A stretch of 57,923 nt of DNA from assembly GCA_964347945.1 (NCBI GenBank), contig CAYGAW010000097.1:1-57923 (forward strand), written 5' to 3'. A model generated the notes under the pieces. It did no database searches and was not told the origin of the DNA. It saw only the letters and a list, made by a program, of their open reading frames with translations. The position numbers and the translations under genes were made by a program. This document shows, piece after piece, positions 1 through 7,882 of the stretch (within the stretch, counting starts at the first letter, position 1; each line of letters starts with the position of its first letter). This DNA is from CAYGAW01 sp964347945. Lineage in GTDB: Bacteria > Chloroflexota > Anaerolineae > UBA7937 > B3-Chlor.

Positions 1-113
1 AACTCGAAGAGGCGCTGGCCATAGGTGTAGTGGTGGGTGGATCCATCACCATTCCCCATCTCAGGCGGGCCTTTGAAGCCTGGGATGACCTGCAACAGGC
101 CAAGACTGCATAG
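1..113 (+). CDS. C-terminal fragment of an unidentified enzyme (possible TIM-barrel phosphate-sugar epimerase)
   Basis: An open frame enters from the left edge and ends at TAG 111-113, giving about 36 residues. The fragment contains VVVGGSITIPHLRRAFEAW, which resembles the last phosphate-binding strand and helix of ribulose-phosphate-binding TIM barrels such as ManNAc-6-phosphate 2-epimerase (GSAITRP in that family). This is a guess from one short motif. The following gene starts 14 nt later on the same strand, so both are probably in one transcript. Confidence 0.4.
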   Translation, partial: LEEALAIGVVVGGSITIPHLRRAFEAWDDLQQAKTA

Positions 114-127
114 AAAGACAGTGAGTC

Positions 128-595
128 ATGGAGGATCAAGTGAAGGTGTATGGTGCTCTTCTGCGCGAAGTGGGGGTGATTGTCGCTGGCCCGCTTGAGC
201 AGAAGCAGAAGCTACAGGCGATTTGCGAGTTGCTCCGAGACCGTGTTGCCCACTACGACTGGGTGGGGTTCTACCTCGTCGAGCCGTCGACCACTGATCT
301 TGTGCTCGGGCCCTATGCAGGGGAGCCTACTGAACATGTCAGGATACCGGTGGGCAGAGGCATTTGCGGTCAGGCGGCTGAGACGAAGCAGACCTTTGTA
401 GTGCAAGATGTGTCACAGGAGAGCAACTACCTATCGTGCAGTCCGAAGGTACGATCCGAGATCGTCGTCCCCATCCTCAGGGACGGCAAGGTGGTGGGAG
501 AGCTCGACATCGACTCCCATGCTCTGGAGGCCTTCTCGGAGGAAGATACGGCATTCCTCGAGGGAATATGCAAGGCTGTCGGATCCTTGCTCTAG
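128..595 (+). CDS. GAF-domain protein, free methionine-(R)-sulfoxide reductase-like
   Basis: A 155-residue single-GAF-domain protein, about the size of the fRMsr (MsrC/YtsP) family, which reduces free methionine-R-sulfoxide in the cytoplasm using active-site cysteines. The family signatures GRGICG (Cys80) and LSCSPKVRSEIVVPI (Cys104) are present, as is the DWVGFYL strand near residue 44. These two cysteines match the resolving and catalytic cysteines of the family. The third family cysteine, usually ten residues after the first, is not present: that position is within TKQTFVV. It could therefore be a working reductase or only a ligand-binding GAF protein. It is followed 25 nt later by a methyltransferase gene. 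Confidence 0.75.
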   Translation: MEDQVKVYGALLREVGVIVAGPLEQKQKLQAICELLRDRVAHYDWVGFYLVEPSTTDLVLGPYAGEPTEHVRIPVGRGICGQAAETKQTFVVQDVSQESNYLSCSPKVRSEIVVPILRDGKVVGELDIDSHALEAFSEEDTAFLEGICKAVGSLL

Positions 596-620
596 GCGCG
601 CGATCCATCGAAGGAGGACC

Positions 621-1376
621 ATGCCGGCTGCCCGCGACTGCCTGATCGACTACGACAGGATTGCCTCGGAGTACGCTCGTCACCGGTACGTGCATCCAGA
701 AGTGCTCCGAGACCTCCTCTCGACGAGCGGGCTCGAGAGTGCGTCCAGGGTGCTGGAAGTAGGGTGCGGCACTGGCAACTACATCACTGCAGTGGAGGAG
801 TCGGCCCTCTGCGAGTGCTGGGGCATCGATCCCTCGGCCGAGATGCTGGCCAAGGCGACAGACCGGTCACCAAGAGTGAGATTCCACCACGGCGACGCTG
901 AGGAACTCGATTTCCCATCTGACTTCTTCAATCTGGTATTCTCAGTGGATGTGATTCATCACATGACTGACCGCCGGGCGTACTTCGCTGAGGTCCGCCG
1001 GGTTCTGAGAAGCGGCGGGAAAGTGTGCACTGTCACAGACTCCGAGTGGATCATTCGCCATCGCCCGCCCCTTGCCATCTATTTCCCTGAGACCGTCGAA
1101 GTTGACCTGAGCAGGTATCCTCGCATCAGCCAACTCCGTGCGTTGATGGAGGAAGCGGCCTTCAAGGAGATCACCGAGGACCTCGTGGCATTCCCGTACG
1201 AATTGACCGATATCCAGGCCTACCGCGACAAGGCCTTCTCTTCCCTCCACCTGATCTCGGAAGAGGCCTTTCAGGAGGGCATCGAGCGGCTGGAACGGAA
1301 CCTGGAGTCCGGACCCATCCCCTGTGTGTCCCGCTATGTGCTTCTGTGGGGTACGAAGGCGCACGGTCGCGGCTGA
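621..1376 (+). CDS. Class I SAM-dependent methyltransferase
   Basis: The start is ATG 621 behind the ribosome binding site AAGGAGGA, giving 251 residues. The open frame runs further upstream, but that part overlaps the GAF gene and lacks a binding site. Motif I is VLEVGCGTGNY near residue 48, the acidic motif II is WGIDPSAEMLAKA, and FSVDVIHHMTDR followed by VRRVLRSGGKV are the motif IV/VI strands of the UbiE/Methyltransf_11 type. The substrate cannot be read from the sequence. The C-terminal half (TDIQAYRDKAFSSLHLI) resembles small-molecule methyltransferases. It probably shares a transcript with the GAF gene. Confidence 0.85.
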   Translation: MPAARDCLIDYDRIASEYARHRYVHPEVLRDLLSTSGLESASRVLEVGCGTGNYITAVEESALCECWGIDPSAEMLAKATDRSPRVRFHHGDAEELDFPSDFFNLVFSVDVIHHMTDRRAYFAEVRRVLRSGGKVCTVTDSEWIIRHRPPLAIYFPETVEVDLSRYPRISQLRALMEEAAFKEITEDLVAFPYELTDIQAYRDKAFSSLHLISEEAFQEGIERLERNLESGPIPCVSRYVLLWGTKAHGRG

Positions 1377-1575
1377 GTGGCTCCGAGTACACCCCTAGGT
1401 GGGCTACCACGCCAGGCTCCATCGCTTGATGGTTCTACTACCCTCACATACCGACTCGCCTGCCACGGTAGTGGCTAGGCCGACCATCTAGCCGACGGTG
1501 TTCGTCTCTTGTCCGTCTGGCTTGAGCAGGCCGAAGGATCGCGGGTCCGCGAGAGTCGCAGACGCATCGGGGCGA

Positions 1576-1584
1576 TGGTATAAT
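1576..1584 (+). promoter_or_regulatory. Extended -10 promoter of mnmA
   Basis: TGGTATAAT is a perfect extended -10 element; no good -35 lies 17 bp upstream. Transcription would begin near 1591, which excludes the ATG at 1583 as the mnmA start. Confidence 0.6.
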
Positions 1585-1615
1585 GTCTATAGGGGAGGCA
1601 CCTTCGAGTAGGGTC

Positions 1616-2698
1616 ATGATAGATCGAGAATCGCGTGGGGAGGCCGTACTGGTGGCCATGAGCGGCGGCGTGGATAGCTCGATGGCAGCCGTACTACTTC
1701 ACGAAGCCGGATACAGTGTCATCGGCGGCATGATGCGCCTCTGGGCGGAAGAGGGCGGGCCAACCAATCGCTGCTGCTCTCCTCAGGCTGTGGCAGATGC
1801 CCGCCAGCTATGCCAGATGCTGGGTGCCCCCTTTCACGTCTTCGACTTCGAGGCCGACTTCAAGCGGCACGTGGTGGACCACTTCGTGGCCGAGTATGGT
1901 CGGGGGCGGACGCCGAACCCTTGTCTGGCCTGCAACCGAGAGATCAAGTTCCACCTCTTGCTGCAAGAAGCCCTGAACCTCGGAGCCATGTACATGGCCA
2001 CGGGCCACTACGCTCGCGTCAGGCGTTCCAACGGTGCGTACCAGCTGCTCAAGGGCGAGGATCCGCAGAAAGACCAGTCCTATGTCCTGTATATGCTGGG
2101 TCAGGAAGAGCTGGCTCATATCCTCTTTCCCTTGGGGGAATACACCAAGGAGGAAGTGCGCGCCATGGCTCGGGAGAGAGGATTGCGAGTGGCAGACCGG
2201 GGGGAGAGCCAAGAGATATGTTTCACCATGGGTGACTATCGCAGCTTCTTGCGCAAGCAGCCGGGTATGGTTTTCGAGCCTGGCCCCATCTTGGACCTGG
2301 AAGGCAAGGTCATTGGCCAGCACAAGGGCCTGCCGGCCTACACCATTGGGCAGCGCGAGGGACTGGGCATCGCCGCGCCAGAAGCCCTCTACGTACTGGC
2401 GCTGGATACTGGTCACAATGCGCTGGTAGTTGGGACGAGAAGGCACTTGGCGCAGCGAGAACTCACGGCGAAGGAGGTCAGCTTCGTGTCCGGAGAACCG
2501 CCCTCTACACCTGTGGAGATCATGGCCAAGATCCGGTACCGAGCAGCGGCAGCGAAGGCGACGCTGACCCACGTGCGCGGAGACGAGGTTCAAGTCCGCT
2601 TTGCCGAACCGCAGCCAGCCATCACGCCCGGACAGGGGGTGGTCTTCTACGAGGGGGAGGTCGTCCTGGGTGGTGGTACCATCGATGAGGTAGGGTAA
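1616..2698 (+). CDS. mnmA: tRNA-specific 2-thiouridylase MnmA
   Basis: MnmA adenylates and then thiolates U34 of tRNA-Lys, -Glu and -Gln, taking sulfur from a persulfide carrier in the cytoplasm. With the start at ATG 1616 the protein has 360 residues, the usual length. The PP-loop SGGVDSS is at residues 16-22. The catalytic cysteine is Cys103 in GRTPNPCLACNREIKF and the second active-site cysteine is Cys202 in GESQEICF; both match the E. coli pair Cys102/Cys199. The ATG at 1583 lies inside the -10 element, so it is unlikely. The GGGGAGG at 1592-1598 is 17 nt from ATG 1616, a long spacing, so the exact start is the weak point. A small membrane protein gene follows after 2 nt. Confidence 0.95.
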   Translation: MIDRESRGEAVLVAMSGGVDSSMAAVLLHEAGYSVIGGMMRLWAEEGGPTNRCCSPQAVADARQLCQMLGAPFHVFDFEADFKRHVVDHFVAEYGRGRTPNPCLACNREIKFHLLLQEALNLGAMYMATGHYARVRRSNGAYQLLKGEDPQKDQSYVLYMLGQEELAHILFPLGEYTKEEVRAMARERGLRVADRGESQEICFTMGDYRSFLRKQPGMVFEPGPILDLEGKVIGQHKGLPAYTIGQREGLGIAAPEALYVLALDTGHNALVVGTRRHLAQRELTAKEVSFVSGEPPSTPVEIMAKIRYRAAAAKATLTHVRGDEVQVRFAEPQPAITPGQGVVFYEGEVVLGGGTIDEVG

Positions 2699-2700
2699 CC

Positions 2701-2961
2701 ATGGATCTGCTGCTGTCACCTTCCTTCGTATTCTCTCTGCTGCTAGCCAGCCTGTATGGGGCCGTGTTTCATTTCATCTGGGGGAAGAGATGGAGGGACC
2801 TGGGCATCTATTGGGTGGCGGCGGTTGTAGGCTTCGCCATCGGTCAGGCAGTATTCGGAGCGTTGGGGTTGTCTGTGTACCCCATCGGTCAGGTGCGCGT
2901 GGTGGAGAGCACAATTGTGTCATGGATCTGCCTGTTTGTTGCGAGGTGGTTGAATGTCTGA
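2701..2961 (+). CDS. Small three-helix membrane protein
   Basis: An 86-residue protein starting at ATG 2701, 2 nt after the mnmA stop. It has hydrophobic segments at about residues 6-26, 36-58 and 66-84, separated by a short basic loop (WGKRWRD). I do not recognise a family. Tight coupling to mnmA and the YtxH-type gene just downstream suggest co-transcription with mnmA and a membrane location. Its last codons overlap the promoter of the next gene. Confidence 0.7.
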   Translation: MDLLLSPSFVFSLLLASLYGAVFHFIWGKRWRDLGIYWVAAVVGFAIGQAVFGALGLSVYPIGQVRVVESTIVSWICLFVARWLNV

Positions 2962-2967
2962 TATAAT
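2939..2967 (+). promoter_or_regulatory. Promoter for the 3010 gene
   Basis: TTGCGA (2939-2944), a 17-bp spacer and TATAAT (2962-2967) preceded by TGA, which makes an extended -10. It lies across the end of the preceding coding region. Confidence 0.7.
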
Positions 2968-3009
2968 TGTCTTGTTAGCATAACGTCGTGCCCCCGCGGG
3001 AGGTAATGG

Positions 3010-3309
3010 ATGTCCACCGTTGCGGTCATACGCGATATAGCGATCATCGTGCTCGCTGTCGAATCGCTGATCGTCGGTGCACTGCTCATCGTGCTGATCC
3101 TGCAGCTCAGAGGGCTCACCAGAATGCTGCAGGACGAGGTACAACCCATTCTGGAATCCGCCAGGGAAACTGCCACCACCGTGCGGGGGACGACTGTGTT
3201 TGTCAGTGATAAGTTCGTCAAGCCGCTCATCAGCGCGGCCGGCTATGCGTCGGCGGCGAACAGGGTGATCAGTGTCTTGGCGCGGGGCAGGCGACGGAGG
3301 GGAAAATAA
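3010..3309 (+). CDS. Small single-span membrane protein, DUF948-like
   Basis: A 99-residue protein with the start at ATG 3010, 6 nt behind GGGAGG. One hydrophobic helix (about residues 7-32) is followed by an amphipathic, probably helical region (LQDEVQPILESARETATTVRG) and a strongly basic tail (ARGRRRRGK). This layout resembles DUF948-type envelope proteins that often sit next to YtxH genes, as here. The function is unknown; envelope or general-stress association is inferred from context only. Confidence 0.7.
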   Translation: MSTVAVIRDIAIIVLAVESLIVGALLIVLILQLRGLTRMLQDEVQPILESARETATTVRGTTVFVSDKFVKPLISAAGYASAANRVISVLARGRRRRGK

Positions 3310-3381
3310 CCCAGTGCGGCAGGAACTGCGCTGGGCCGATGGTAGAGAGCTCGCTTTACGAGAGGTAGAAAGGAGAAGACC

Positions 3382-3687
3382 ATGAATGGCACCAAGAGCT
3401 TGGCGGGCTTCGTACTTGGCTTCATCTTCGGTGGCCTCATCGGAATGGTGGTGGGGATTCTCTTGGCTCCGCAATCTGGTGAGGAGACCAGAGACCTGCT
3501 CAAGGAGAAGGGAATCGAGCTGAGAGTGAGGACTGAGGAACTCTCGGAGGAAGGGAGGGCCCGTCTCCAGGAGGCCATTGAACAAGGCAAGATCACTGCG
3601 ACCAGGCGGAAAGAGGAACTGACCAAGGCCCTGGAAGAAGAGAAGAAGGAAGTCAAGAAGCCCAGGGCCAAGAAGGCCAAGGCGTAG
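3382..3687 (+). CDS. YtxH-domain general stress-type protein
   Basis: A 101-residue protein behind the strong site AAAGGAG. The N-terminus has the YtxH pattern: a Gly-rich membrane helix (residues 7-29, FVLGFIFGGLIGMVVGIL) followed directly by LAPQSGEETRDLLKEKG. The rest is a charged, Lys/Glu-rich coiled-coil-like tail ending in a run of Lys/Ala. YtxH proteins are small membrane-anchored proteins of unclear role, often linked to stress. A strong hairpin terminator follows. Confidence 0.85.
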   Translation: MNGTKSLAGFVLGFIFGGLIGMVVGILLAPQSGEETRDLLKEKGIELRVRTEELSEEGRARLQEAIEQGKITATRRKEELTKALEEEKKEVKKPRAKKAKA

Positions 3688-3725
3688 CGTCAATCCGGTG
3701 GTGCTCAGAGCGTAGCCAAGGACAC

Positions 3726-3750
3726 AAGGCAAGAGGCACTCTCTTGCCTT
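3726..3750 (+). terminator. Rho-independent terminator between convergent genes
   Basis: AAGGCAAGAG, loop GCACT, CTCTTGCCTT: a perfect 10-bp stem followed by a pyrimidine-rich tail (TCTCATTCTC). It ends the YtxH transcript just before the convergent nnr stop codon. Confidence 0.85.
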
Positions 3751-3766
3751 TCTCATTCTCTGTGAC

Positions 3767-5392
3767 CTATTGTTCGGCCCGGATCTCCATGAGCACTCGT
3801 GGAAGGAGCGGCAGCAGGTCCCCGGCCACGGTGCCGGCGTTCCCCATGGCCGCGACGGCCATCTCCCCGGCGGCTCCGTGCACATAGACCCCTGCGACCG
3901 CCGCCTCGTAGGGCGATAGTCCCTGAGCGAGAAAGCCCACGATCGAACCCGCCAGTACGTCCCCCGTTCCCGCGCTGGCTAGCCCTGGATTGGCGAAGGG
4001 GCTGATAGCCAGACGGTCGTCGGGGGCAGCGATGACGGTGTGGGCCCCCTTCAGAACCACAACCTGCTTCCATTCTTGAGCCGCCTTCTGGGTGGTGGCA
4101 ACCCGATCCGATTCCACTTCCTCCAGCGAGCAGTCCAACAGGCGCGACATCTCCCCGGGGTGGGGAGTCACGACTGCCTGGGCGGCGAGGGATTCCCACC
4201 AGTGGGGGGCTCTTGCTAGAGCGTTCAGCCCGTCGGCGTCGATCACCAAGGGCGGAAGCCCTTCCTCTTCGGCCTCCTTGCGCTCCTCGCGTGAGGCGGG
4301 CACGAACCCTAGCTTTCGCGCGCTGGCACCTGACTTCGTATCCAGGAGCCGGTGCACGAACTCGATCGTCGAATCCTCGAGGCCCAGGCCAGGGCCCACC
4401 AACAGAGCGTCGTACTCGGGAAGTTGCTCTTGCAGGAGGTTGGTCGCCTGCGGGACCAGCGCCCCCAGGTCGTGGGGCAGTAGGAGGAAGGTAACCTCAG
4501 TGAGTTTGGAGGCCAGGATGGGATGAAGGCTCTGTGCCAGGCAGAGCGTGACCAGTCCCGTCCCGACCCGGGTGGCGGCCGCGCTGGCAAGATAGGCGGC
4601 TCCGGTGTAGTTGGGAGAGCCCGCCACTATGAGGGCCTTGCCGAAAGTACCTTTGTGCGCCCGACGCGGTCGACGGGGAAGCATACCTTTCAGCAACTCG
4701 GAGTCTAGCAGTTGGAGCAGTAGATGGGCGGTCAAGGAAGGCGGGATCCCAATATCGGACACCACGAGTTCTCCCAAGTAGTCCGATCCGGGAAAGGAGT
4801 AGAAACCCCTCTTGGGAAGCGCGAGGGTCACCGTGAGATCGGCAGGCACCGTGGCCGGATCGACATCTCCCGAATCACAGTCCAGGCCTGTAGGGACATC
4901 AACGGCCACGACCTGAGGGGCAGTCCCCTTGAGCTCGCTTCTCTTCTGCTTCAGCACATCCAAGATATCTCCGAGCACTCCTTTAATGGGTCGAGTGACG
5001 CCGGTGCCCAACAGGGCATCCACCGCGACGTCTGTCTCCGCGAGGAGGCTCTCTAGTTGCCGGAGATCCTCATCATCATCTGCGCGCAGGTAGGGGATCT
5101 CCCTTTCTTGAGTCAGGCGGAAGTTTTCATCCCCTCTGATCTTTCGCTTCCAGAGATAGAGGCGCACTTTGGCGCCTTCGTCATGGAGATGCCGGGCCGC
5201 TACCAGTCCATCTCCACCGTTGTTCCCCGGTCCTACCAGCACCAACACTGACTTATCTCGCGCTCCAAAACGCTTCCGTATCTCCCGTGCCACCGCTTTC
5301 CCGGCGTTCTCCATCATGATGGCGTAGGTCAAGCCTTGGGAGTCGGCCTCCTTCTCTATCTCCCGCATCTGGTCTGTGGTGGTGATCTTCAT
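3767..5392 (-). CDS. nnr: Bifunctional NAD(P)H-hydrate repair enzyme (epimerase + ADP-dependent dehydratase)
   Basis: 541 residues, the standard length of the YjeF fusion. It repairs hydrated NADH and NADPH. The N-terminal epimerase half (about 1-215) has NNGGDGLVAARHL and the DALLGTG strand. The C-terminal ribokinase-like dehydratase half (about 225-541) has GSPNYTGAAYLA, VGPGLG, VVTPHPGEMSRLL, VLKGAHTVIAAPD and the anion-hole motif GLASAGTGDVLAGSI. The start ATG lies 6 nt behind GGAAGGG. It has its own minus-strand promoter at 5432-5460. Nothing in the sequence suggests loss of function. Confidence 0.95.
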   Translation of the reverse strand: MKITTTDQMREIEKEADSQGLTYAIMMENAGKAVAREIRKRFGARDKSVLVLVGPGNNGGDGLVAARHLHDEGAKVRLYLWKRKIRGDENFRLTQEREIPYLRADDDEDLRQLESLLAETDVAVDALLGTGVTRPIKGVLGDILDVLKQKRSELKGTAPQVVAVDVPTGLDCDSGDVDPATVPADLTVTLALPKRGFYSFPGSDYLGELVVSDIGIPPSLTAHLLLQLLDSELLKGMLPRRPRRAHKGTFGKALIVAGSPNYTGAAYLASAAATRVGTGLVTLCLAQSLHPILASKLTEVTFLLLPHDLGALVPQATNLLQEQLPEYDALLVGPGLGLEDSTIEFVHRLLDTKSGASARKLGFVPASREERKEAEEEGLPPLVIDADGLNALARAPHWWESLAAQAVVTPHPGEMSRLLDCSLEEVESDRVATTQKAAQEWKQVVVLKGAHTVIAAPDDRLAISPFANPGLASAGTGDVLAGSIVGFLAQGLSPYEAAVAGVYVHGAAGEMAVAAMGNAGTVAGDLLPLLPRVLMEIRAEQ

Positions 5393-5431
5393 GGGGACCC
5401 TTCCGCGTAGCGCGCTCTGCGTACTGGAGTC

Positions 5432-5460
5432 ATTATAGCACCGTGGTCAGGCGATGCCAA
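5432..5460 (-). promoter_or_regulatory. nnr: nnr promoter
   Basis: On the minus strand: TTGGCA (5455-5460), 17-bp spacer, TATAAT (5432-5437). It is divergent from the plus-strand promoter at 5478-5507. Confidence 0.75.
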
Positions 5461-5477
5461 ACAGTACCTTTGGGCCA

Positions 5478-5507
5478 TTGACACCCCGGCGTTAAGTCCA
5501 TTATAAT
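5478..5507 (+). promoter_or_regulatory. Consensus promoter for the HTH/nitrilase/MBL gene group
   Basis: Perfect TTGACA (5478-5483), 18-bp spacer, perfect TATAAT (5502-5507). It leaves a leader of roughly 110 nt before the HTH gene. Confidence 0.85.
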
Positions 5508-5622
5508 CTAGTTATCTTGGCTGTAGCAGAAGTGTCACTGTGTTGAACGCGGGCGACCGGAAATGCGCCCGAGAGCTAGTTGACGCGTCGAGAGGTTTCC
5601 AGGTCAGAGGCAAGGAGGTGCG

Positions 5623-5823
5623 GTGTCCGCCGACAGTAGTCTGCCGAGGATCATGACCGTCCGAGAGGTGGCAGGGTATCTCAGGATGCATGAGATGACC
5701 ATCTACCGCATGGCCAGGCAGGGCGACATCCCCGCGTACAAGGTGGGGAACCGCTGGCGGTTCAACAGGGAGCGCATAGAAAGCTGGCTGAGGGAGCACG
5801 AGGTTGGACAGAGGCGGGCATAG
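5623..5823 (+). CDS. Small excisionase-type (MerR-like) helix-turn-helix protein
   Basis: 66 residues. The sequence MTVREVAGYLRMHEMTIYRM followed by GDIPAYKVGNRWRFNRERIESWL is the classical excisionase/SinI-type winged helix (HTH_17). The family binds DNA as short regulators, and here there is no integrase nearby, so a housekeeping regulator is more likely than a phage excisionase. The GTG at 5623 sits only 4 nt after AAGGAGG; ATG 5653 (residue 11) is an alternative start that would still keep the whole domain. It is transcribed from a full consensus promoter. Confidence 0.85.
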   Translation: MSADSSLPRIMTVREVAGYLRMHEMTIYRMARQGDIPAYKVGNRWRFNRERIESWLREHEVGQRRA

Positions 5824-5882
5824 GACGTGCCCCCGAGTTCCGATCCACCGACTCTCGCTAGGTGCAACTCGGAAGGCTCTCC

Positions 5883-6686
5883 ATGAAGCTCAAAGTCTCC
5901 TTGGGGCAGATGGACATCGCCCTCGGGGAGCCAGAGAAGAATCTGGACAAGATGCGCGCCATGACGGCCGAAGCCCAACGAAGGGGCTCGGAGGTGGTTG
6001 TCTTTCCGGAGTTGTGGTCTACCGGCTATGACCTGGAGCGGGTTCGGGAGTATGCCACACCGATAGACGAAGGGGTCTTTGCCGAGACGGCCAAGATAGC
6101 GAAGGAGAATTCGATCCACATCATCGGCTCCTTGCTCTCCACGGCCGACCGAGGGTACACGAACACAGCTGCAATCTTCTCTCCTCAGGGTCACTCCCTG
6201 GGGGAGTACTCCAAAGTGCACCTCTTCGACCCGATGGAGGAGCCCAAGTACCTTGTCCCTGGCCAGGAGGCGACCGTCTTCGACTTGGCCTGGGGCAAGA
6301 GCGCTCTGGCCATCTGCTACGACCTGCGTTTTCCCGAACTCTTCAGGAAGTATGCCTTGGCTGGAGCCAGGGTAGTCTTCCTCACTGCCGAGTGGCCCTA
6401 TCCACGGCTGACGCACTGGCAGATCCTTCTGAGAGCAAGGGCGATTGAGAATCAGTTCTTCATTGTCGCGTGCAACCGTGTGGGAGAGTCGGGGCAGTGG
6501 CGCTTCTTCGGCCACTCTGCCGTCTATGATCCCTCTGGCGAGTTGATCGTCGACGCGGATGAGGAGGAAACGCTGGCGACAGCCGTCATAGACCTTGATG
6601 CCGTGGATGAGGCGAGGCAAGCCATGCCTGTGTTGGAGGATAGACGCGAGGAAGTCTACTCGGGAGAGTGGCCAGCGAACCAGTAG
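5883..6686 (+). CDS. Carbon-nitrogen hydrolase (nitrilase superfamily, omega-amidase/Nit2-like)
   Basis: 267 residues with the start at ATG 5883, 6 nt behind GGAAGG; a GTG at 5862 is possible but worse placed. The catalytic triad is visible: Glu43 in VVVFPELWSTGY, Lys111 in YSKVHLFD and Cys145 in LAICYDLRFPE. The ICYDLRFPE context is typical of omega-amidases and Nit proteins, which hydrolyse alpha-keto-omega-amides or deaminated glutathione in the cytosol. The substrate is not certain. The next gene, an MBL hydrolase, begins 25 nt later and probably shares the transcript. Confidence 0.9.
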   Translation: MKLKVSLGQMDIALGEPEKNLDKMRAMTAEAQRRGSEVVVFPELWSTGYDLERVREYATPIDEGVFAETAKIAKENSIHIIGSLLSTADRGYTNTAAIFSPQGHSLGEYSKVHLFDPMEEPKYLVPGQEATVFDLAWGKSALAICYDLRFPELFRKYALAGARVVFLTAEWPYPRLTHWQILLRARAIENQFFIVACNRVGESGQWRFFGHSAVYDPSGELIVDADEEETLATAVIDLDAVDEARQAMPVLEDRREEVYSGEWPANQ

Positions 6687-6711
6687 CGGTATCTCCGAGG
6701 CGGAGGGAGCG

Positions 6712-7515
6712 GTGGACGATTGGTTCGAGATCAGAGTGGTGGCTCGGGATGTCCACGCCATCTTGGAACCGGGCCATTGGGAGCAGGTAATATCCTATCT
6801 CATCCTGGGGAAAGAAAGCGCCGTACTCTTCGACACAGGAATGGGCATCGCAGATATCCATGGGGTGGTGAGCGGGTTGACTGACAAGCCCCTCACGGTG
6901 GTGAATTCCCACTATCATTGGGATCACATTGGCGATAACCACCGATTCGATCACATCGCGATACACGAGACCGAGGCCTCTCTTCTGGAAGAAGACGCGC
7001 CTGCAGAGCTACTGCGTGAGGCCATGCGAGCTGAGAATTTCTGGGGCGTGCCACCGCCCGATTTCGATCCTGGCAGCTATTGCATTCTGCCGTCCAAGGC
7101 TGACCACCTGCTTCGGGACGGAGATGTCCTAGATCTGGGTGATCGTCGTCTACAGGTGCTCCATACACCCGGTCACTCGCCAGGCAGCATCTGCCTGCTC
7201 AGCGAGGAGGAACAGCTGCTCTTCACCGCTGACACCGTCTATGCTGGTCCCGTGTACGTACAGTTTGAGGATTCCGATCTTGGGGAGTATCACGAGAGCA
7301 TGGGGCGACTTAGCTGCCTGGCGTCCAGACTGGAGTTGGTGCTGCCGGGCCACAACCAGACGCCGCTTGAGCCCGACATCTTGGTGGAGATGGCAGAGGG
7401 GTTCGAACAGATAGTCTCGGGCGGGGCCACGTACCGGATGACGGATTCGGCCTGGGGACCTCTGCGCCAATACGAGTTCATGCAATTCTCCGTTCTTCTG
7501 CCTTTGCATGCCTAA
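6712..7515 (+). CDS. MBL-fold metallo-hydrolase
   Basis: 267 residues from GTG 6712, which lies 5 nt after GGAGG; the open frame extends upstream only over the end of the amidase gene. The zinc-binding signature HYHWDHIGD is at residues 67-75. Further ligands are in HTPGHSPGS, ADTVYAG and VLPGHNQTPL. The early strand SAVLFDTGMG is typical. This is the glyoxalase II-like branch, so hydrolysis of a thioester or other ester is expected. The exact substrate is unknown. Confidence 0.85.
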   Translation: MDDWFEIRVVARDVHAILEPGHWEQVISYLILGKESAVLFDTGMGIADIHGVVSGLTDKPLTVVNSHYHWDHIGDNHRFDHIAIHETEASLLEEDAPAELLREAMRAENFWGVPPPDFDPGSYCILPSKADHLLRDGDVLDLGDRRLQVLHTPGHSPGSICLLSEEEQLLFTADTVYAGPVYVQFEDSDLGEYHESMGRLSCLASRLELVLPGHNQTPLEPDILVEMAEGFEQIVSGGATYRMTDSAWGPLRQYEFMQFSVLLPLHA

Positions 7516-7604
7516 GGTTGCCACCGACGAACGATAGAAACTGAAAGGGGGAGGCCCGTGGCCTGCCGGCTGGGGAGAGGATAGTCTGATCGAAGGAGAA
7601 TCGA

Positions 7605-7880
7605 GTGGCGGATAATCAAGAGTACAAAGTCGAGCTAAGAGTGATTGAGCAGAAAGGAACGTGCGGCTTCGGTCACAAGGTAGGGGACTTGATCGTCTTC
7701 GACGGGCGCACGGTGGAAGGGGAGATCTGCTTCAGTGCACTCTATAGCGTCATACCCAAAGTGTACGCCATGCGACACGGGGTTGAGTTCCCCTGGCTCG
7801 AGGACAAGGATGTGGCCACCCACGCCTGTCCCGATGCCTACAACCCCGTGGTCTTCGAGGTTAGAAGGGTTAGGGAGTAG
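7605..7880 (+). CDS. TIGR04076 family protein
   Basis: 91 residues, GTG start 7605 behind AAGGAG. The family hallmarks are visible: an N-terminal strand, CGFGHKVGD, ICFSALYSVIPKVYAMRHG, FPWLEDKD and the end CPDAYNPVVFEVRRV. In the family the first motif is often C-x-x-GHKVGD. Two further cysteines follow (Cys46 and Cys74). The function is not known; the conserved cysteines suggest a metal or cluster site. Its stop codon lies only 2 nt from the stop of convergent pfkA, with no terminator hairpin visible between them. Confidence 0.8.
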   Translation: MADNQEYKVELRVIEQKGTCGFGHKVGDLIVFDGRTVEGEICFSALYSVIPKVYAMRHGVEFPWLEDKDVATHACPDAYNPVVFEVRRVRE

Positions 7881-7882
7881 GT

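Noticed and set aside
408..620. Upstream extension of the methyltransferase frame
   Set aside because: It overlaps the GAF gene in another frame, and a good ribosome binding site lies directly before ATG 621.
5623..5823. Prophage excisionase
   Set aside because: No integrase, attachment repeats or phage genes nearby; it looks like a chromosomal regulator.
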